Of a stretch of 64,000 bases of DNA, positions 7,926-16,822 are shown piece after piece. Under the pieces are notes generated by a model. The model was not told the DNA's origin and searched no databases. It saw only the letters and a list, made by a program, of their open reading frames with translations. The translations under genes were made by a program, and so were the position numbers. The DNA comes from Collimonas sp. PA-H2 (GTDB lineage: Bacteria; Pseudomonadota; Gammaproteobacteria; Burkholderiales; Burkholderiaceae_D), in contig NZ_PDBX01000001.1 of the NCBI RefSeq assembly GCF_002564105.1, positions 2,852,001 to 2,916,000 of the forward strand, read 5' to 3'. The stretch's first letter is position 1. The number at the start of each line of letters is the position of its first letter.

Positions 7926-9068
7926 ATGAACTCTTCACCTCGCACTGTGCGGATCGGCATCACCATCGGCTTGCACCAGGAAAACGAATCCCTGTGGAAC
8001 AATGGCATCAAGCAGAATGCCGTGTACCTGGCCGAAGCATTGAAGCATTGTCCCAGCGTGGCCTCGGTGCACCTGGTGAACACCACGGCGGTCGCCATCA
8101 CTGCGGCCTTGCCTTGGGATCAGGCGCGCTGGCCGACGGTGGCCTTCGAGCAGGCCAAGGATAATCTGGATGTGCTGATTGAACTCGGCGGCCAGGTCAG
8201 CGCCGACCAGACCGTTTACCTGAAGACGCAAGGATGCCGCCTGATATCTTACTGTTGCGGTTTCGAATACGTGCACGTGATGCAATCGATCCTGTTCAAC
8301 CGGCCGCTATGGGGATACGACTTGTTCGTCAACCAGCGCTACGACGCCATCTGGATGGTGCCGCAGGTCGCCACCAACAGCCAGTCCTACTTCGAAACTT
8401 TGCGCCGCCGGCCGGCGCAGGTGGTGCCGTTCGTATGGGATCCGATCTTCGTCGATCAGCGCAGCCAGGGATTTGAAAACCATGGTGAATACCGCCCGCG
8501 CGCCGCCGGCGCCAAGCGCTTAACCGTGATGGAGCCGAATAACGATATCGTGAAATTCTGCATGTATCCGGCCTTCATCGCGGAGGAAGCCTATCGGCAG
8601 CGGCCGCAAGACATCGAGGTCCTGCAGGTGACCAATGCCGAGCGGCTGGCGCGGGAAAGCAAGGAATTCATCGCGGTGATGAACCAGCTGGATATCGTGC
8701 GCCAGCACAAGGCGGTGTTCCTCGGGCGGTACGATACCCCGCAATTCCTTAGCGAGATGACCGATGTGGTGATTTCCCACCAGATCGAGAATGCCCTGAA
8801 TTATTTTTACTTCGACGTCTGCTGGCAAGGTTATCCGCTGGTGCATAACGCTTACATGTGCAGCGATCTCGGCTACTACTATGAAGGCAACAGCGTGCAA
8901 AGCGGCTGCCGCCAGCTGCTGGAGGTTCTGACGACACACGATCAAGGCTGGCAGGAGTATCTGGCGCGCCAGCGGCAAGTGCTGAGCCGCTATCTGCCGG
9001 GCTGCCCGCAGGTGACGGCCGAGTATGAGCGTTTGCTGGTGGCTTTGCTGCAACAACCGATGGCATGA
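7926..9068 (+). CDS. DUF2827-type protein, probable glycosyltransferase-like (copy 1)
   Basis: A 380-residue cytosolic protein and the first of three tandem paralogues. Shared landmarks are an N-terminal strand then NNGIKQNAVYLA, the acidic segment LDVLIELGGQV, MEPNNDIVK followed by a helix ending EEAYRQ, and VISHQIENALNYFYFDVCWQGYPLVHN. The layout of two Rossmann-like halves with a late E/H-rich motif fits a GT-B fold, and I recall the family as DUF2827, some members of which are annotated as glycosyltransferases. That activity is inferred, not shown. This copy is the most divergent of the three: SHQIENALNY where the others have SHQWECGLNY or SHHWENGQNY. It is separated from copy 2 by a palindromic repeat. 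Confidence 0.75.
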   Translation: MNSSPRTVRIGITIGLHQENESLWNNGIKQNAVYLAEALKHCPSVASVHLVNTTAVAITAALPWDQARWPTVAFEQAKDNLDVLIELGGQVSADQTVYLKTQGCRLISYCCGFEYVHVMQSILFNRPLWGYDLFVNQRYDAIWMVPQVATNSQSYFETLRRRPAQVVPFVWDPIFVDQRSQGFENHGEYRPRAAGAKRLTVMEPNNDIVKFCMYPAFIAEEAYRQRPQDIEVLQVTNAERLARESKEFIAVMNQLDIVRQHKAVFLGRYDTPQFLSEMTDVVISHQIENALNYFYFDVCWQGYPLVHNAYMCSDLGYYYEGNSVQSGCRQLLEVLTTHDQGWQEYLARQRQVLSRYLPGCPQVTAEYERLLVALLQQPMA

Positions 9069-9140
9069 CCGGATGGTTTCTCATTTTTCCTATTCAGAAT
9101 TGCATGAAACAGGACAAGCCGTCTTCTTAAAGTCGATGTG

Positions 9141-9250
9141 GTAGGGTGGGTACTCCGTGCCCACGCGGTGCCGCAGACATTTGTGTCCCGGACATTCGCG
9201 TGGCGGGTGCCGTTCACTCGGTCCGCGTGGGCACGGAGTGCCCACCCTAC
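9141..9250. repeat. palindromic repeat element (REP/MITE-like) with 26-bp inverted arms
   Basis: The left arm 9141-9166 begins GTAGGGTGGG and ends CCCACGC. The right arm 9225-9250 is its reverse complement with one mismatch (T at 9151). The 58-bp centre is GC-rich with smaller imperfect pairs. The element fills most of the 221-bp gap between DUF2827 copies 1 and 2. Sequences with a GTAGGGTGGGC...GCCCACGC core are familiar as dispersed repeats in proteobacteria. I see only this one in the window and no transposase nearby, so mobilisation would be in trans. Confidence 0.75.
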
Positions 9251-9289
9251 GGGGGGATGTGTCGTGATTGAAGAAAGTATCGATAACCC

Positions 9290-10435
9290 ATGAAAAAAAT
9301 CAATGTAGGCGTTTCCGTCTTCGTCGTCCAGGGAGCGCAGATCTGGTCGAATGGCCTCAACCAGAACCTGGCGTTCCTGGTGATGCTGCTGCAGCAGAGT
9401 CCGCAGGTCGGCAAGGTGTTCCTGCTGAACGGCGGCGACCTTGACCAGATGCCGGCGGATATGGGGCTGGAAGGTCTTAACGCTCCGCTGGTGAAGCCAG
9501 CTGATGTCACCCACGAGCTGGACGTGGTCATCGAAATGGGCGCCCAGCTGCCGCTGCCATGGCTGCACCATGTGCGTGCCTTGGGCGTCAAGATCATCAC
9601 GTTTTTCGTCGGCCATACTTATGCCGACAATGCCGAGGCACCGATGTTCGACGGTCCCAGCGGTCAGATTTTCAATGGTACGCCGTGGCATGAAATCTGG
9701 ACCCTGCCGCACCACATGAAAGCCAGCGGACCGCTGCTGCGCACGGTGTCGCGGGTGCCGGTGATTGCGGTGCCGCACATCTGGTCGCCGCTGTTCATCC
9801 AGAAGCAGATCGACGCGCTTGAAAAGGATGGCCATCAGTTCGGCTATCAGCCCGCTAGCGGCGCCGACCGGCCGGGCTGGCGCACCGCGATTTTCGAGCC
9901 GAATATTTCCGTCGTCAAAAGCGGCTTTATCCCGATGCTGGTGTGCGAACAGGCCTACCGCCTGGACCAGCGTTCGGTGAGCATGATGATGGTGATGAAT
10001 ACGGTGCAGATGAAAGAGCATCCTACTTTCAACCGCTTCGCCGTCAATCTCGACCTGACCCGCGACCACAAGGCTTCTTACGAACCGCGCGTGGCCTTTG
10101 TCGAATGCATGGCGCAGCACAAGATGAATGCGGTGGTGTCGCACCAATGGGAATGCGGCTTGAATTATCTCTACTACGACGCCTTGTACGGCGGCTATCC
10201 GCTGATCCACAATTCGGAGTATCTGGCAGCCGACGGCATCGGCATCTACTATCCGCATTTCGAAGCCAGCATCGGCGGCCAGGCCTTGCTCGACGCCTGG
10301 CGCCAGGAGCCGGAATTCTGGGACGACTATAAGAAGGCCGGTGCAGCCTACCTGCGCAAGCTCGATCCTGCACACCCTGATAACGTGGATGCATTTGTGA
10401 AAAGACTTCAATTCAGCGTGGAGGGCAAGCTATGA
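9290..10435 (+). CDS. DUF2827-type protein, probable glycosyltransferase-like (copy 2)
   Basis: A 381-residue paralogue of the genes on either side. Equivalent motifs are WSNGLNQNLAFLV near the N-terminus, LDVVIEMGAQL, FEPNISVVKSGFIPMLVCEQ (with AYR following), and VVSHQWECGLNYLYYDALYG followed by GYPLIHNSEY. It is closer to copy 3 than to copy 1. The start ATG at 9290 follows the palindromic element by 39 bases. Its 3' end overlaps copy 3 by four bases (ATGA), so copies 2 and 3 are translationally coupled. The substrate is unknown. A role in glycan or glycoprotein assembly is inferred from the fold pattern only. Confidence 0.75.
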   Translation: MKKINVGVSVFVVQGAQIWSNGLNQNLAFLVMLLQQSPQVGKVFLLNGGDLDQMPADMGLEGLNAPLVKPADVTHELDVVIEMGAQLPLPWLHHVRALGVKIITFFVGHTYADNAEAPMFDGPSGQIFNGTPWHEIWTLPHHMKASGPLLRTVSRVPVIAVPHIWSPLFIQKQIDALEKDGHQFGYQPASGADRPGWRTAIFEPNISVVKSGFIPMLVCEQAYRLDQRSVSMMMVMNTVQMKEHPTFNRFAVNLDLTRDHKASYEPRVAFVECMAQHKMNAVVSHQWECGLNYLYYDALYGGYPLIHNSEYLAADGIGIYYPHFEASIGGQALLDAWRQEPEFWDDYKKAGAAYLRKLDPAHPDNVDAFVKRLQFSVEGKL

Positions 10436-11568
10436 GCGATCCTCTTCCGCAACGTAAACTACGCGTAGGCGTCACCCTGTATGTGCGTTCGGGGCAGCAA
10501 TCGATATGGGAAAACGGCATTTTCCAGAACTGCGCCTTCCTGGTGCAGCTGTTCAATCAGTCGCCGGCGGTCGAGCAGGCGGTGCTGGTGCTGGATGGTT
10601 CCACCGAACAAGTCAGCGACGCCATGATGCTGGGCGACCTGGGGATAAGGATGATCGGCCTGGAAGAGGCCATGAATACGCTGGATGTGGTGGTTGAGAT
10701 GAGCGCCCAGCTGAGCGAAGAGTGGGTGCGCCAGTTCCGCGAGCGCGGTGGCCGCTATGCCTGGATGCGGGTCGGCAACGACTACGTGATCGATATCGAG
10801 CGCGCCATGTTCAACAAGCCGCACGGCGGCCTGTGCAGCGACAAGCCCTACGACGCCGTGTGGACCCTGCCGGAGTACGAACGCAGCTGCAAGGATTACT
10901 TCGGCCTGACGGCGCGTGCGCCGGTGCATATCGTGCCGCATTTGTGGACACCGCTGTTTTTTGCCAAAGGCATCGCCACCTTGCCGGCGCATCTCAGCTA
11001 TGGCTACCAGCCGGGCAAGCCGCGCTGGCGGGTCTGCAGTTTCGAGCCGAATGTCTGTATGGTGAAAACTTCGCTGCTGCCGATGCTGGCCTGCGAAGAA
11101 GCGTACCGTGCGCAGCCGGCTTTCCTTGAATATCTGCGGGTCTGCAATACCTTGCACTTGAAAGAGCACCTCAAGTTTTCGCATTTCGCCCGTTCGCTGG
11201 ATGTGGTCAACCATGGCTTGGCTTCGTTCGAGGGTCGCTTTGCAGTGTATGAGTTCATGGCTAACTATGGCGACTGCATCATTTCCCACCATTGGGAAAA
11301 CGGCCAGAATTATCTGTACTACGAAGCCTTGTACGGCGGCTATCCATTGATCCACAACTCGGAATTCATCAAGGATTACGGCTACTACTATCCGGAATTC
11401 GATTCCTACGAGGGCGGGCAGGCGGTATTGCGGGCGTTTGCCACGCATGATGCGCAGCTGGAGGACTACCGGCGCAATGCGCAGACCTTGCTGCGTGCGC
11501 TGGATGTCAGCCTGCCGGAGAATATAGAGATTTATACCCGGCGCTTGCTGGACCTGTATTCAAATTAA
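10432..11568 (+). CDS. DUF2827-type protein, probable glycosyltransferase-like (copy 3)
   Basis: A 378-residue third paralogue with WENGIFQNCAFLV, LDVVVEMSAQL, FEPNVCMVKTSLLPMLACEE (with AYR following), and IISHHWENGQNYLYYEALYG followed by GYPLIHNSEF. The near-identical spacing of these blocks in all three copies marks them as catalytic or binding elements. The ATG overlaps the stop of copy 2. The gene ends before a strong inverted repeat shared with the convergent mrcA gene. Three paralogues in a row suggest either three sequential sugar additions or diversification for different acceptors; this is inference. Confidence 0.75.
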   Translation: MSDPLPQRKLRVGVTLYVRSGQQSIWENGIFQNCAFLVQLFNQSPAVEQAVLVLDGSTEQVSDAMMLGDLGIRMIGLEEAMNTLDVVVEMSAQLSEEWVRQFRERGGRYAWMRVGNDYVIDIERAMFNKPHGGLCSDKPYDAVWTLPEYERSCKDYFGLTARAPVHIVPHLWTPLFFAKGIATLPAHLSYGYQPGKPRWRVCSFEPNVCMVKTSLLPMLACEEAYRAQPAFLEYLRVCNTLHLKEHLKFSHFARSLDVVNHGLASFEGRFAVYEFMANYGDCIISHHWENGQNYLYYEALYGGYPLIHNSEFIKDYGYYYPEFDSYEGGQAVLRAFATHDAQLEDYRRNAQTLLRALDVSLPENIEIYTRRLLDLYSN

Positions 11569-11577
11569 AGCTGCCAG

Positions 11578-11613
11578 GGCGGGCAATCGCGCCCGCCTGA
11601 CATTTTCTGTCAG
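11578..11613. terminator. two-hairpin terminator region between convergent genes
   Basis: GGCGGGC (11578-11584) pairs with GCCCGCC (11591-11597). It is followed at once by CTGACA/TGTCAG (11597-11602 and 11608-11613) around a T-rich loop that includes the mrcA stop codon. The site lies where the DUF2827 transcript and mrcA converge, and probably ends both. Confidence 0.6.
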
Positions 11614-13979
11614 AACAATTCGTTCTTGACCTCGTCCCTGGCTTTTTCTTCTTCCGTCGGCGCAGTGGTGCCGCCGCCCAGGTTTTGGGTGGCGACCCCC
11701 GGCGGGTATTCCGCGTAATAATATTCGCCGCCGGAATGGATCAGGCCATCCGGCACCACGCGGTCTTCCATCGGTACGCCTTTCAGGGCTTGCTGCATGA
11801 AACTGATCCAGATCGGCAGCGCCAGGCCGCCGCCGGTTTCCTTGTCGCCCAGGCTGCGCGGCTGGTCGTAACCCATCCAGCCGACCGCTACCAGCGACGG
11901 CTGGTAGCCGGCAAACCAGGCATCCAGCGAGTCGTTGGTGGTGCCGGTCTTGCCAGCCAGGTCGGTGCGGTTGAGCGACATCGCCTTGGCTGCGGTGCCG
12001 TAACGGACGACGTCGCGCATCATGCTGTCCATCAGGTAGGCATTGCGCGGATCGATGATGCGATTGGCCTCGTTGCCGGCGGTGTCGGGATGCACTTGTG
12101 ACAACACATTGCCGTTGGCGTCGGTAATCTTGCTGATGATGTAAGGGCTGATCTTATAGCCGCCGTTGGCAAAAACGGCGTAGCCGCCCACCATTTGCAG
12201 CGGCGTGACCGCGCCGGCGCCCAGGGCAAGGGTCAGGTATGGCGGATTTTTGTCAGCATCAAAGCCAAAACGCGTCACATACTCCTGCCCATACTTGGCA
12301 CCGATCTTGTCAAGAATACGTACCGAGACCACGTTTTTCGACTTGGTCAGGGCCTTGCGCATGCTCATCGGCCCTTCATACTTGTTGCCGTAGTTCTTGG
12401 GTTGCCAGATCTGGCCGCCGGTCTGGCCGCCGCCATAGGTCAGCGGCGCGTCGTTGATGACTGTGGCCGGCGACAGGCCTTTTTCCAGCGAGGCTGAATA
12501 GATGAAGGGCTTGAACGAGGATCCCGGCTGACGCCAGGCCTGGGTCACGTGATTGAATTTGTTGCGGTTGAAATCGAAGCCGCCGATCAGGGCGCGGATG
12601 GCGCCATCCTTGGTGTCGGCGGCGATGAAGGCAGATTCCACCGCTGGCATCTGGGTGATGCTCCAGTTTTTCCCTTCCAGCATGACGCGGATGATGGCGC
12701 CGCGCTTGACCCTGCGCTGCGGCGGCCCTTTGTCGCTCAGCAGGTTGGTGGCGATGCTGAGGCCGGCGCCGCTGATGCTGATTTCCTGGCCGGATGAGAG
12801 CACCGCGCGCACCAGCTTGGGCGTGGCTTCCAGCACCACTGCGGCGACGATTTCATCGCTGTCCGGATGGTCGGCCAGTTCCACTTCGATGGCATCTTCG
12901 GCGGCTTCCTTGGTGGTGTCGGGGATCTCCATGAAACCCTCGGGGCCGCGATAGCCGCGGCGCTTCTCGTAATCCATGACGCCGCGCCGCAGGGCGATAT
13001 AGGCGGCATCCTGGTCGGCCTTGGTGATGGTGGTGAAGACGTTGAGGCCGCGCGTGTACGTATTTTCCTTGAACTGCTCATATACCAGCTGGCGCGCCAT
13101 TTCCGACACGAATTCGGCATGGATGCCGAATTCGCTGGCGCCGGTCTTGATATGCAGCGTTTCGTTCTTGGCCTGTTCGTATTGCGCTTCCGTGATGTAG
13201 CCGAGCTGCAACATGCGCAGCAGGATGTATTGCTGGCGCACCGTGGCCCGTTTCGGATTGACCACCGGATTGTTGGCCGATGGCGCCTTGGGCAAGCCGG
13301 CCAGCATCGCCGCTTCGGCGGTGGTGATGTCCTGCAGCCGCTTGCCGAAATAGATTTGCGCAGCCGAGGCGAAGCCGTAGGCACGCTGCCCCAGATAAAT
13401 CTGGTTCATGTACACCTCGAGGATCTGGTCCTTGCTCAGGTTGCGTTCGATTTTCCAGGCCAGCGGGATTTCATACAGGAATTTGCGCGAGGCCTTCTGG
13501 AAGAAGGTCGGCTCGTTGCTGGTCAGGAAAAAGTTGCGGGCGACCTGTTGGGTGATGGTGCTGGCGCCGCCGCCGCCGCCGGTCAGGTTGGAGAAGCTGG
13601 CGCGCAGGATACCTTGGTAATCGACGCCGCCATGCTGGTAGAAGCGGTCGTCTTCGATCGCCAGCACGGCTTTCTTCATGACGTCCGGAATTTCGTTGAT
13701 GCGCACCAGGCTGCGCCGTTCTTCTCCGAATTCGCCGATCAGCACGCCGTCCGCTGAAAAAATACGCAATGGAATCTTGGGTTTGTAGTCAGTCAGCGAA
13801 TCCAGTTCCGGCAGATTCGGATAGGCCATCGCCAGCATCAGGAAAAGAGTCAGGCAGCCGATCGCGACCAGGCCGGCAATCAGCCCGAAAACGCCAAGCA
13901 CCAGGCGCAGCACGAGCGGCATGCGGCGGCGCGCAGGAGGATTTTGAGGGGTGTCGCTGGCTGTATCTGGAGGCGTCAT
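11610..13979 (-). CDS. mrcA: penicillin-binding protein 1A (bifunctional transglycosylase/transpeptidase)
   Basis: The inner-membrane peptidoglycan synthase is about 789 residues from ATG 13979. After a short basic cytoplasmic tail there is one membrane anchor (residues about 22-52). The glycosyltransferase (GT51) domain has the catalytic glutamate in AIEDDRFYQHGGVD and the STITQQVARNFFL block. The transpeptidase domain carries SSFK (near residue 486), SKN (TKSKNVV) and KTGTT (near 678). An OB-like insert lies between the domains, as in PBP1A. Longer in-frame starts exist at 14012 and 14030, none with a clear ribosome site. It is divergent from pilM across about 0.4 kb, the conserved ponA/pilM arrangement of many proteobacteria. 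Confidence 0.94.
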   Translation of the reverse strand: MTPPDTASDTPQNPPARRRMPLVLRLVLGVFGLIAGLVAIGCLTLFLMLAMAYPNLPELDSLTDYKPKIPLRIFSADGVLIGEFGEERRSLVRINEIPDVMKKAVLAIEDDRFYQHGGVDYQGILRASFSNLTGGGGGASTITQQVARNFFLTSNEPTFFQKASRKFLYEIPLAWKIERNLSKDQILEVYMNQIYLGQRAYGFASAAQIYFGKRLQDITTAEAAMLAGLPKAPSANNPVVNPKRATVRQQYILLRMLQLGYITEAQYEQAKNETLHIKTGASEFGIHAEFVSEMARQLVYEQFKENTYTRGLNVFTTITKADQDAAYIALRRGVMDYEKRRGYRGPEGFMEIPDTTKEAAEDAIEVELADHPDSDEIVAAVVLEATPKLVRAVLSSGQEISISGAGLSIATNLLSDKGPPQRRVKRGAIIRVMLEGKNWSITQMPAVESAFIAADTKDGAIRALIGGFDFNRNKFNHVTQAWRQPGSSFKPFIYSASLEKGLSPATVINDAPLTYGGGQTGGQIWQPKNYGNKYEGPMSMRKALTKSKNVVSVRILDKIGAKYGQEYVTRFGFDADKNPPYLTLALGAGAVTPLQMVGGYAVFANGGYKISPYIISKITDANGNVLSQVHPDTAGNEANRIIDPRNAYLMDSMMRDVVRYGTAAKAMSLNRTDLAGKTGTTNDSLDAWFAGYQPSLVAVGWMGYDQPRSLGDKETGGGLALPIWISFMQQALKGVPMEDRVVPDGLIHSGGEYYYAEYPPGVATQNLGGGTTAPTEEEKARDEVKNELF

Positions 13980-14422
13980 GCGATGCGTTTTATGAAAGAT
14001 GATGCCACGCATTATAGCGGCACAGCGCATGCGTTTGATAAGGGAATGTCAAGTCGTGCCGAGTTCATTTACCTGCTGGCGAGAGTGACAACAGGCCCAT
14101 GGCTCAAAACTTGCTCTGCATCATGCGTTCTTGCTTGAGCGCAAATTACGTTGCGAAATTCAGACAAAAATTGTCGGATAAAACCAAAATAGTATGAATG
14201 GAGTCGCTGTGAAGCAATATTCCGTAACAGTTAAACAATTGCCGTCAGGAAAATTTCTTTACAGCAGTGCCCTCTTGTTGCTACGATTTCACCTTATAAA
14301 ATTTAACATTGCTGTAAGCCCTGTTTTACAGGTTTTTCCTAACTTCGAGACGGTATTCCGCTAATGCGACCGCCTTGCAGGCAGAATGTTCCCCAAATAA
14401 TACATACTCGGGAGAAATGCTC
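13980..14422. promoter_or_regulatory. divergent control region between mrcA and pilM
   Basis: This is a 0.44-kb gene-free stretch, A/T-richer than its surroundings. A candidate sigma-70 promoter for pilM has a -10 TATAAA at 14295-14300 with a weak -35 (CTCTTG, 14272-14277) at 17 bp. Downstream, CTGTAA (14312-14317) pairs with TTACAG (14326-14331) and is followed by five T (14333-14337), which looks like a weak attenuator or RNA hairpin ahead of the pil operon. I found no sigma-54 -24/-12 signature. Confidence 0.4.
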
Positions 14423-15502
14423 TTGGCATTAGATCTAGGATCGCTGATCGGTAAAAAGAACCCGCCGCTGGTGGGGATCGATATCAGCACGTCAGGCGTC
14501 AGGCTGGTCGAATTGTCGGAAACCGGCAAGGATCAGCTGCGTCTTGACCGCTACGCCTCTGAACCATTGCCGCGGGGAGCGGTGGTGGATGGCAATATTG
14601 AAAATATCGAGCAAGTCACGGAAGTCATCCGCCGGCTGTGGAAAAAAAGCGGCTCCAGCACCAAGCTGGTCGCCCTGGGCATGCCGCCGGCATCTGTCAT
14701 CACCAAGAAAATCATTCTAGCCAGCGGCATGCTGGAAGAAGAGCTGGAGATGCAGGTCGAATCCGAGGCCAGCCAATATATTCCGTTTGCACTGGACGAA
14801 GTCAGTCTCGATTTCGACGTGATCGGTCCGGCCCAGCATTCGCCGGACGATGTTGAAGTCCTGCTGGCGGCGACCCGCAAGGAAAAAGTCGAGGATCGGG
14901 TAGCGGTGGCGGAAGCCGCGGGCCTCAAGCCGACCGTGATGGATATCGAATCGTATGCGGCGCGCGCGGCCATCAACCGCATCATCGGTCAGCTGCCGAA
15001 AGCCGGACAGGGCCAGATCGTCGGCCTGTTCCAGATCGGCACCCAGACCACGCATGTCTCGGCGCTGCTGGATGGCCAGTTGATCTACGAGCGTGAACAG
15101 CCGTTTGGCGGCAATCAGCTGACCCAGGACATCGTGCGCGCTTACGGCCTGTCGTACGAGGAAGCCGATACCAAGAAACGCAATGGCGACCTGCCTGAGG
15201 GTTACGAGCAGGAAGTCCTCAATCCCTTCCTGGAAAGCGCGGCGCTGGAAGTCACGCGTGCGATCCAGTTCTTCTTTACCTCGACGCCGTATACCAGGCT
15301 CGACCAGCTGTTCCTGGCTGGCGGTTGCGCCACTATCCCCGGACTGGTTGAGGTGGTGGCTGGGCGCGCCAAGATTTCCACCTCGGTGGTGAGCCCGTTT
15401 ACCGGCATGCAGCTGGGGCCTAACGTACGTGAAAAACAATTGCGCATGGATGCGCCGTCCTATCTGGTTGCTTGCGGCCTAGCCATGCGGAGATTTGGCT
15501 GA
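14423..15502 (+). CDS. pilM: type IV pilus inner-membrane assembly protein PilM
   Basis: An actin-like cytoplasmic ATPase-fold protein that binds the PilN N-terminus and links the pilus motor to the PilNOP alignment complex. The N-terminus ALDLGSLIGKKN with VGIDISTSGVRLVEL is the phosphate-1 region. Later blocks are IESYAARAAINRI, IGTQTTHVSALLDG (phosphate-2) and FLAGGCATIPGL (adenosine motif). TTG at 14423 is preferred because GGAGA at 14411-14415 is seven bases upstream; ATG at 14417 is also in frame but lies only two bases after GGAGAA. It is the first gene of pilMNOPQ, each joined to the next by overlap or a short gap. Confidence 0.92.
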   Translation: MALDLGSLIGKKNPPLVGIDISTSGVRLVELSETGKDQLRLDRYASEPLPRGAVVDGNIENIEQVTEVIRRLWKKSGSSTKLVALGMPPASVITKKIILASGMLEEELEMQVESEASQYIPFALDEVSLDFDVIGPAQHSPDDVEVLLAATRKEKVEDRVAVAEAAGLKPTVMDIESYAARAAINRIIGQLPKAGQGQIVGLFQIGTQTTHVSALLDGQLIYEREQPFGGNQLTQDIVRAYGLSYEEADTKKRNGDLPEGYEQEVLNPFLESAALEVTRAIQFFFTSTPYTRLDQLFLAGGCATIPGLVEVVAGRAKISTSVVSPFTGMQLGPNVREKQLRMDAPSYLVACGLAMRRFG

Positions 15503-16152
15503 TGATCAAAATTAATCTATTACCGCACCGCGAAGCCAAGCGTAAGCAGCGCAAGAACGCTTATTTCGCCTTGCTGGCGCTGTCCGCCATGATCGGCTTG
15601 ATTACGGTGCTGCTGGTCGGCGCTTTTTTCGCCAACGAGATCGCTAACCAGACCGAACGCAACCGCTTCATCACTGCCGAAAACACCCGGCTTGACGGCG
15701 AAATCAAGGAAGTCGCCACGCTCAAGCAGGAAATCGATGCCTTGAAGGCACGCCAGCAAGCCGTTGAAGACTTGCAGAGTGACCGCAATCAGCCGGTTTA
15801 TCTGATGGACGAGCTGGTCAAGCAGGTGCCGGAAGGGGTCTATCTGAACTCCCTCAAGCAGGAAGGCCAGCGGGTGGCACTGAACGGCTATGCGCAGTCG
15901 AACGAACGGGTGTCAGAGCTGTTGCGTAATTTGAGCAATAACTCGGCCTGGCTGGAGCGTCCTGATCTGGTCGAGATTCGCGCGACGAATATAGGCGGGA
16001 CTGGACGCGACAGCAAGCATGTCTTCGCTTTTACCGTCAACGTCGGGATCAAACGGCCGTCTGACAAGGATGCGAAAGATGGCGCAGCGACCCCGAAAAA
16101 TGCTGTTGCAGCTGTGGCCGGCACCGGTGCCCCAGCCGCAGCCTTGAAATGA
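15502..16152 (+). CDS. pilN: type IV pilus assembly protein PilN
   Basis: A 216-residue bitopic inner-membrane protein. Its cytoplasmic N-terminus MIKINLLPHREAKRKQRKN contains the invariant INLLP motif that docks into PilM. One membrane helix follows (residues about 22-45), then a periplasmic coiled coil (about 50-95) that pairs with PilO and a ferredoxin-like domain. The C-terminal 30 residues are low-complexity Ala/Pro. ATG at 15502 shares one base with the pilM stop; an upstream in-frame start at 15472 lies inside pilM and is disfavoured. Confidence 0.94.
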   Translation: MIKINLLPHREAKRKQRKNAYFALLALSAMIGLITVLLVGAFFANEIANQTERNRFITAENTRLDGEIKEVATLKQEIDALKARQQAVEDLQSDRNQPVYLMDELVKQVPEGVYLNSLKQEGQRVALNGYAQSNERVSELLRNLSNNSAWLERPDLVEIRATNIGGTGRDSKHVFAFTVNVGIKRPSDKDAKDGAATPKNAVAAVAGTGAPAAALK

Positions 16153-16162
16153 GAGACGCGCA

Positions 16163-16822
16163 ATGACGGATATGAATAATTTGAGCGCCTCGCTAAGTGC
16201 GCAGTTTCGCGGACTGAATGGCCGCCATCCTGGCCAATGGCCGATCGTGCCGCGTATTTTGTCGGGTGTGGGCATATTTCTGCTTGTGCTGGTGGCCGGC
16301 TGGTTTTTTTACTGGAGCGATCAGCAGGATGCACTCAACGCCGGCGAGCAACAGGAAGTCCAGCTGAAAGAGCAATACAAGTCGAAGATCCAGCAAGCCA
16401 TCAACCTGGAAGCCTTGCAGAAACAAAAGCTGCAAGTCGCCGACTATGTTGCGACCTTGGAGAAGCAACTGCCTAGCAAGGCGGAGATGGATGCGCTGCT
16501 GTCCGATATCAACCAGGCTGGCCTGGGACGCGGTTTGCAGTTCGAGCTGTTCAAGCCTGGCCAGGTGGTGGTGAAAGATTATTACGCTGAACTGCCGATC
16601 AACATCAAGGTAACCGGCAGCTATCACGACGTCGGTTCATTCGCCAGCGATATCGCCAATCTGCCGCGCATCGTGACCTTGAATAACATGAATCTGGTGA
16701 CCGGCAAGGACGGTACGTTGAGCCTGGATGCGATTGCCAAGACCTTCCGTTATCTGGATAAGGACGAGGTGGCGGAGCAGCGCAAGGCCACCGATTCAGC
16801 TAAACAGAAAGGTCAAAAATGA
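16163..16822 (+). CDS. pilO: type IV pilus assembly protein PilO
   Basis: A 219-residue bitopic protein that heterodimerises with PilN in the periplasmic alignment complex. A cytoplasmic tail is followed by a membrane helix (residues about 31-50), a coiled coil (about 55-105, with KQKLQVADYVATLEKQLPSK) and a ferredoxin-like domain containing ELFKPGQ and LPINIKVTGSYHDVGSFASD, typical of PilO. Its stop overlaps the pilP start (ATGA). The spacing from pilN is 10 bases. Confidence 0.94.
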   Translation: MTDMNNLSASLSAQFRGLNGRHPGQWPIVPRILSGVGIFLLVLVAGWFFYWSDQQDALNAGEQQEVQLKEQYKSKIQQAINLEALQKQKLQVADYVATLEKQLPSKAEMDALLSDINQAGLGRGLQFELFKPGQVVVKDYYAELPINIKVTGSYHDVGSFASDIANLPRIVTLNNMNLVTGKDGTLSLDAIAKTFRYLDKDEVAEQRKATDSAKQKGQK

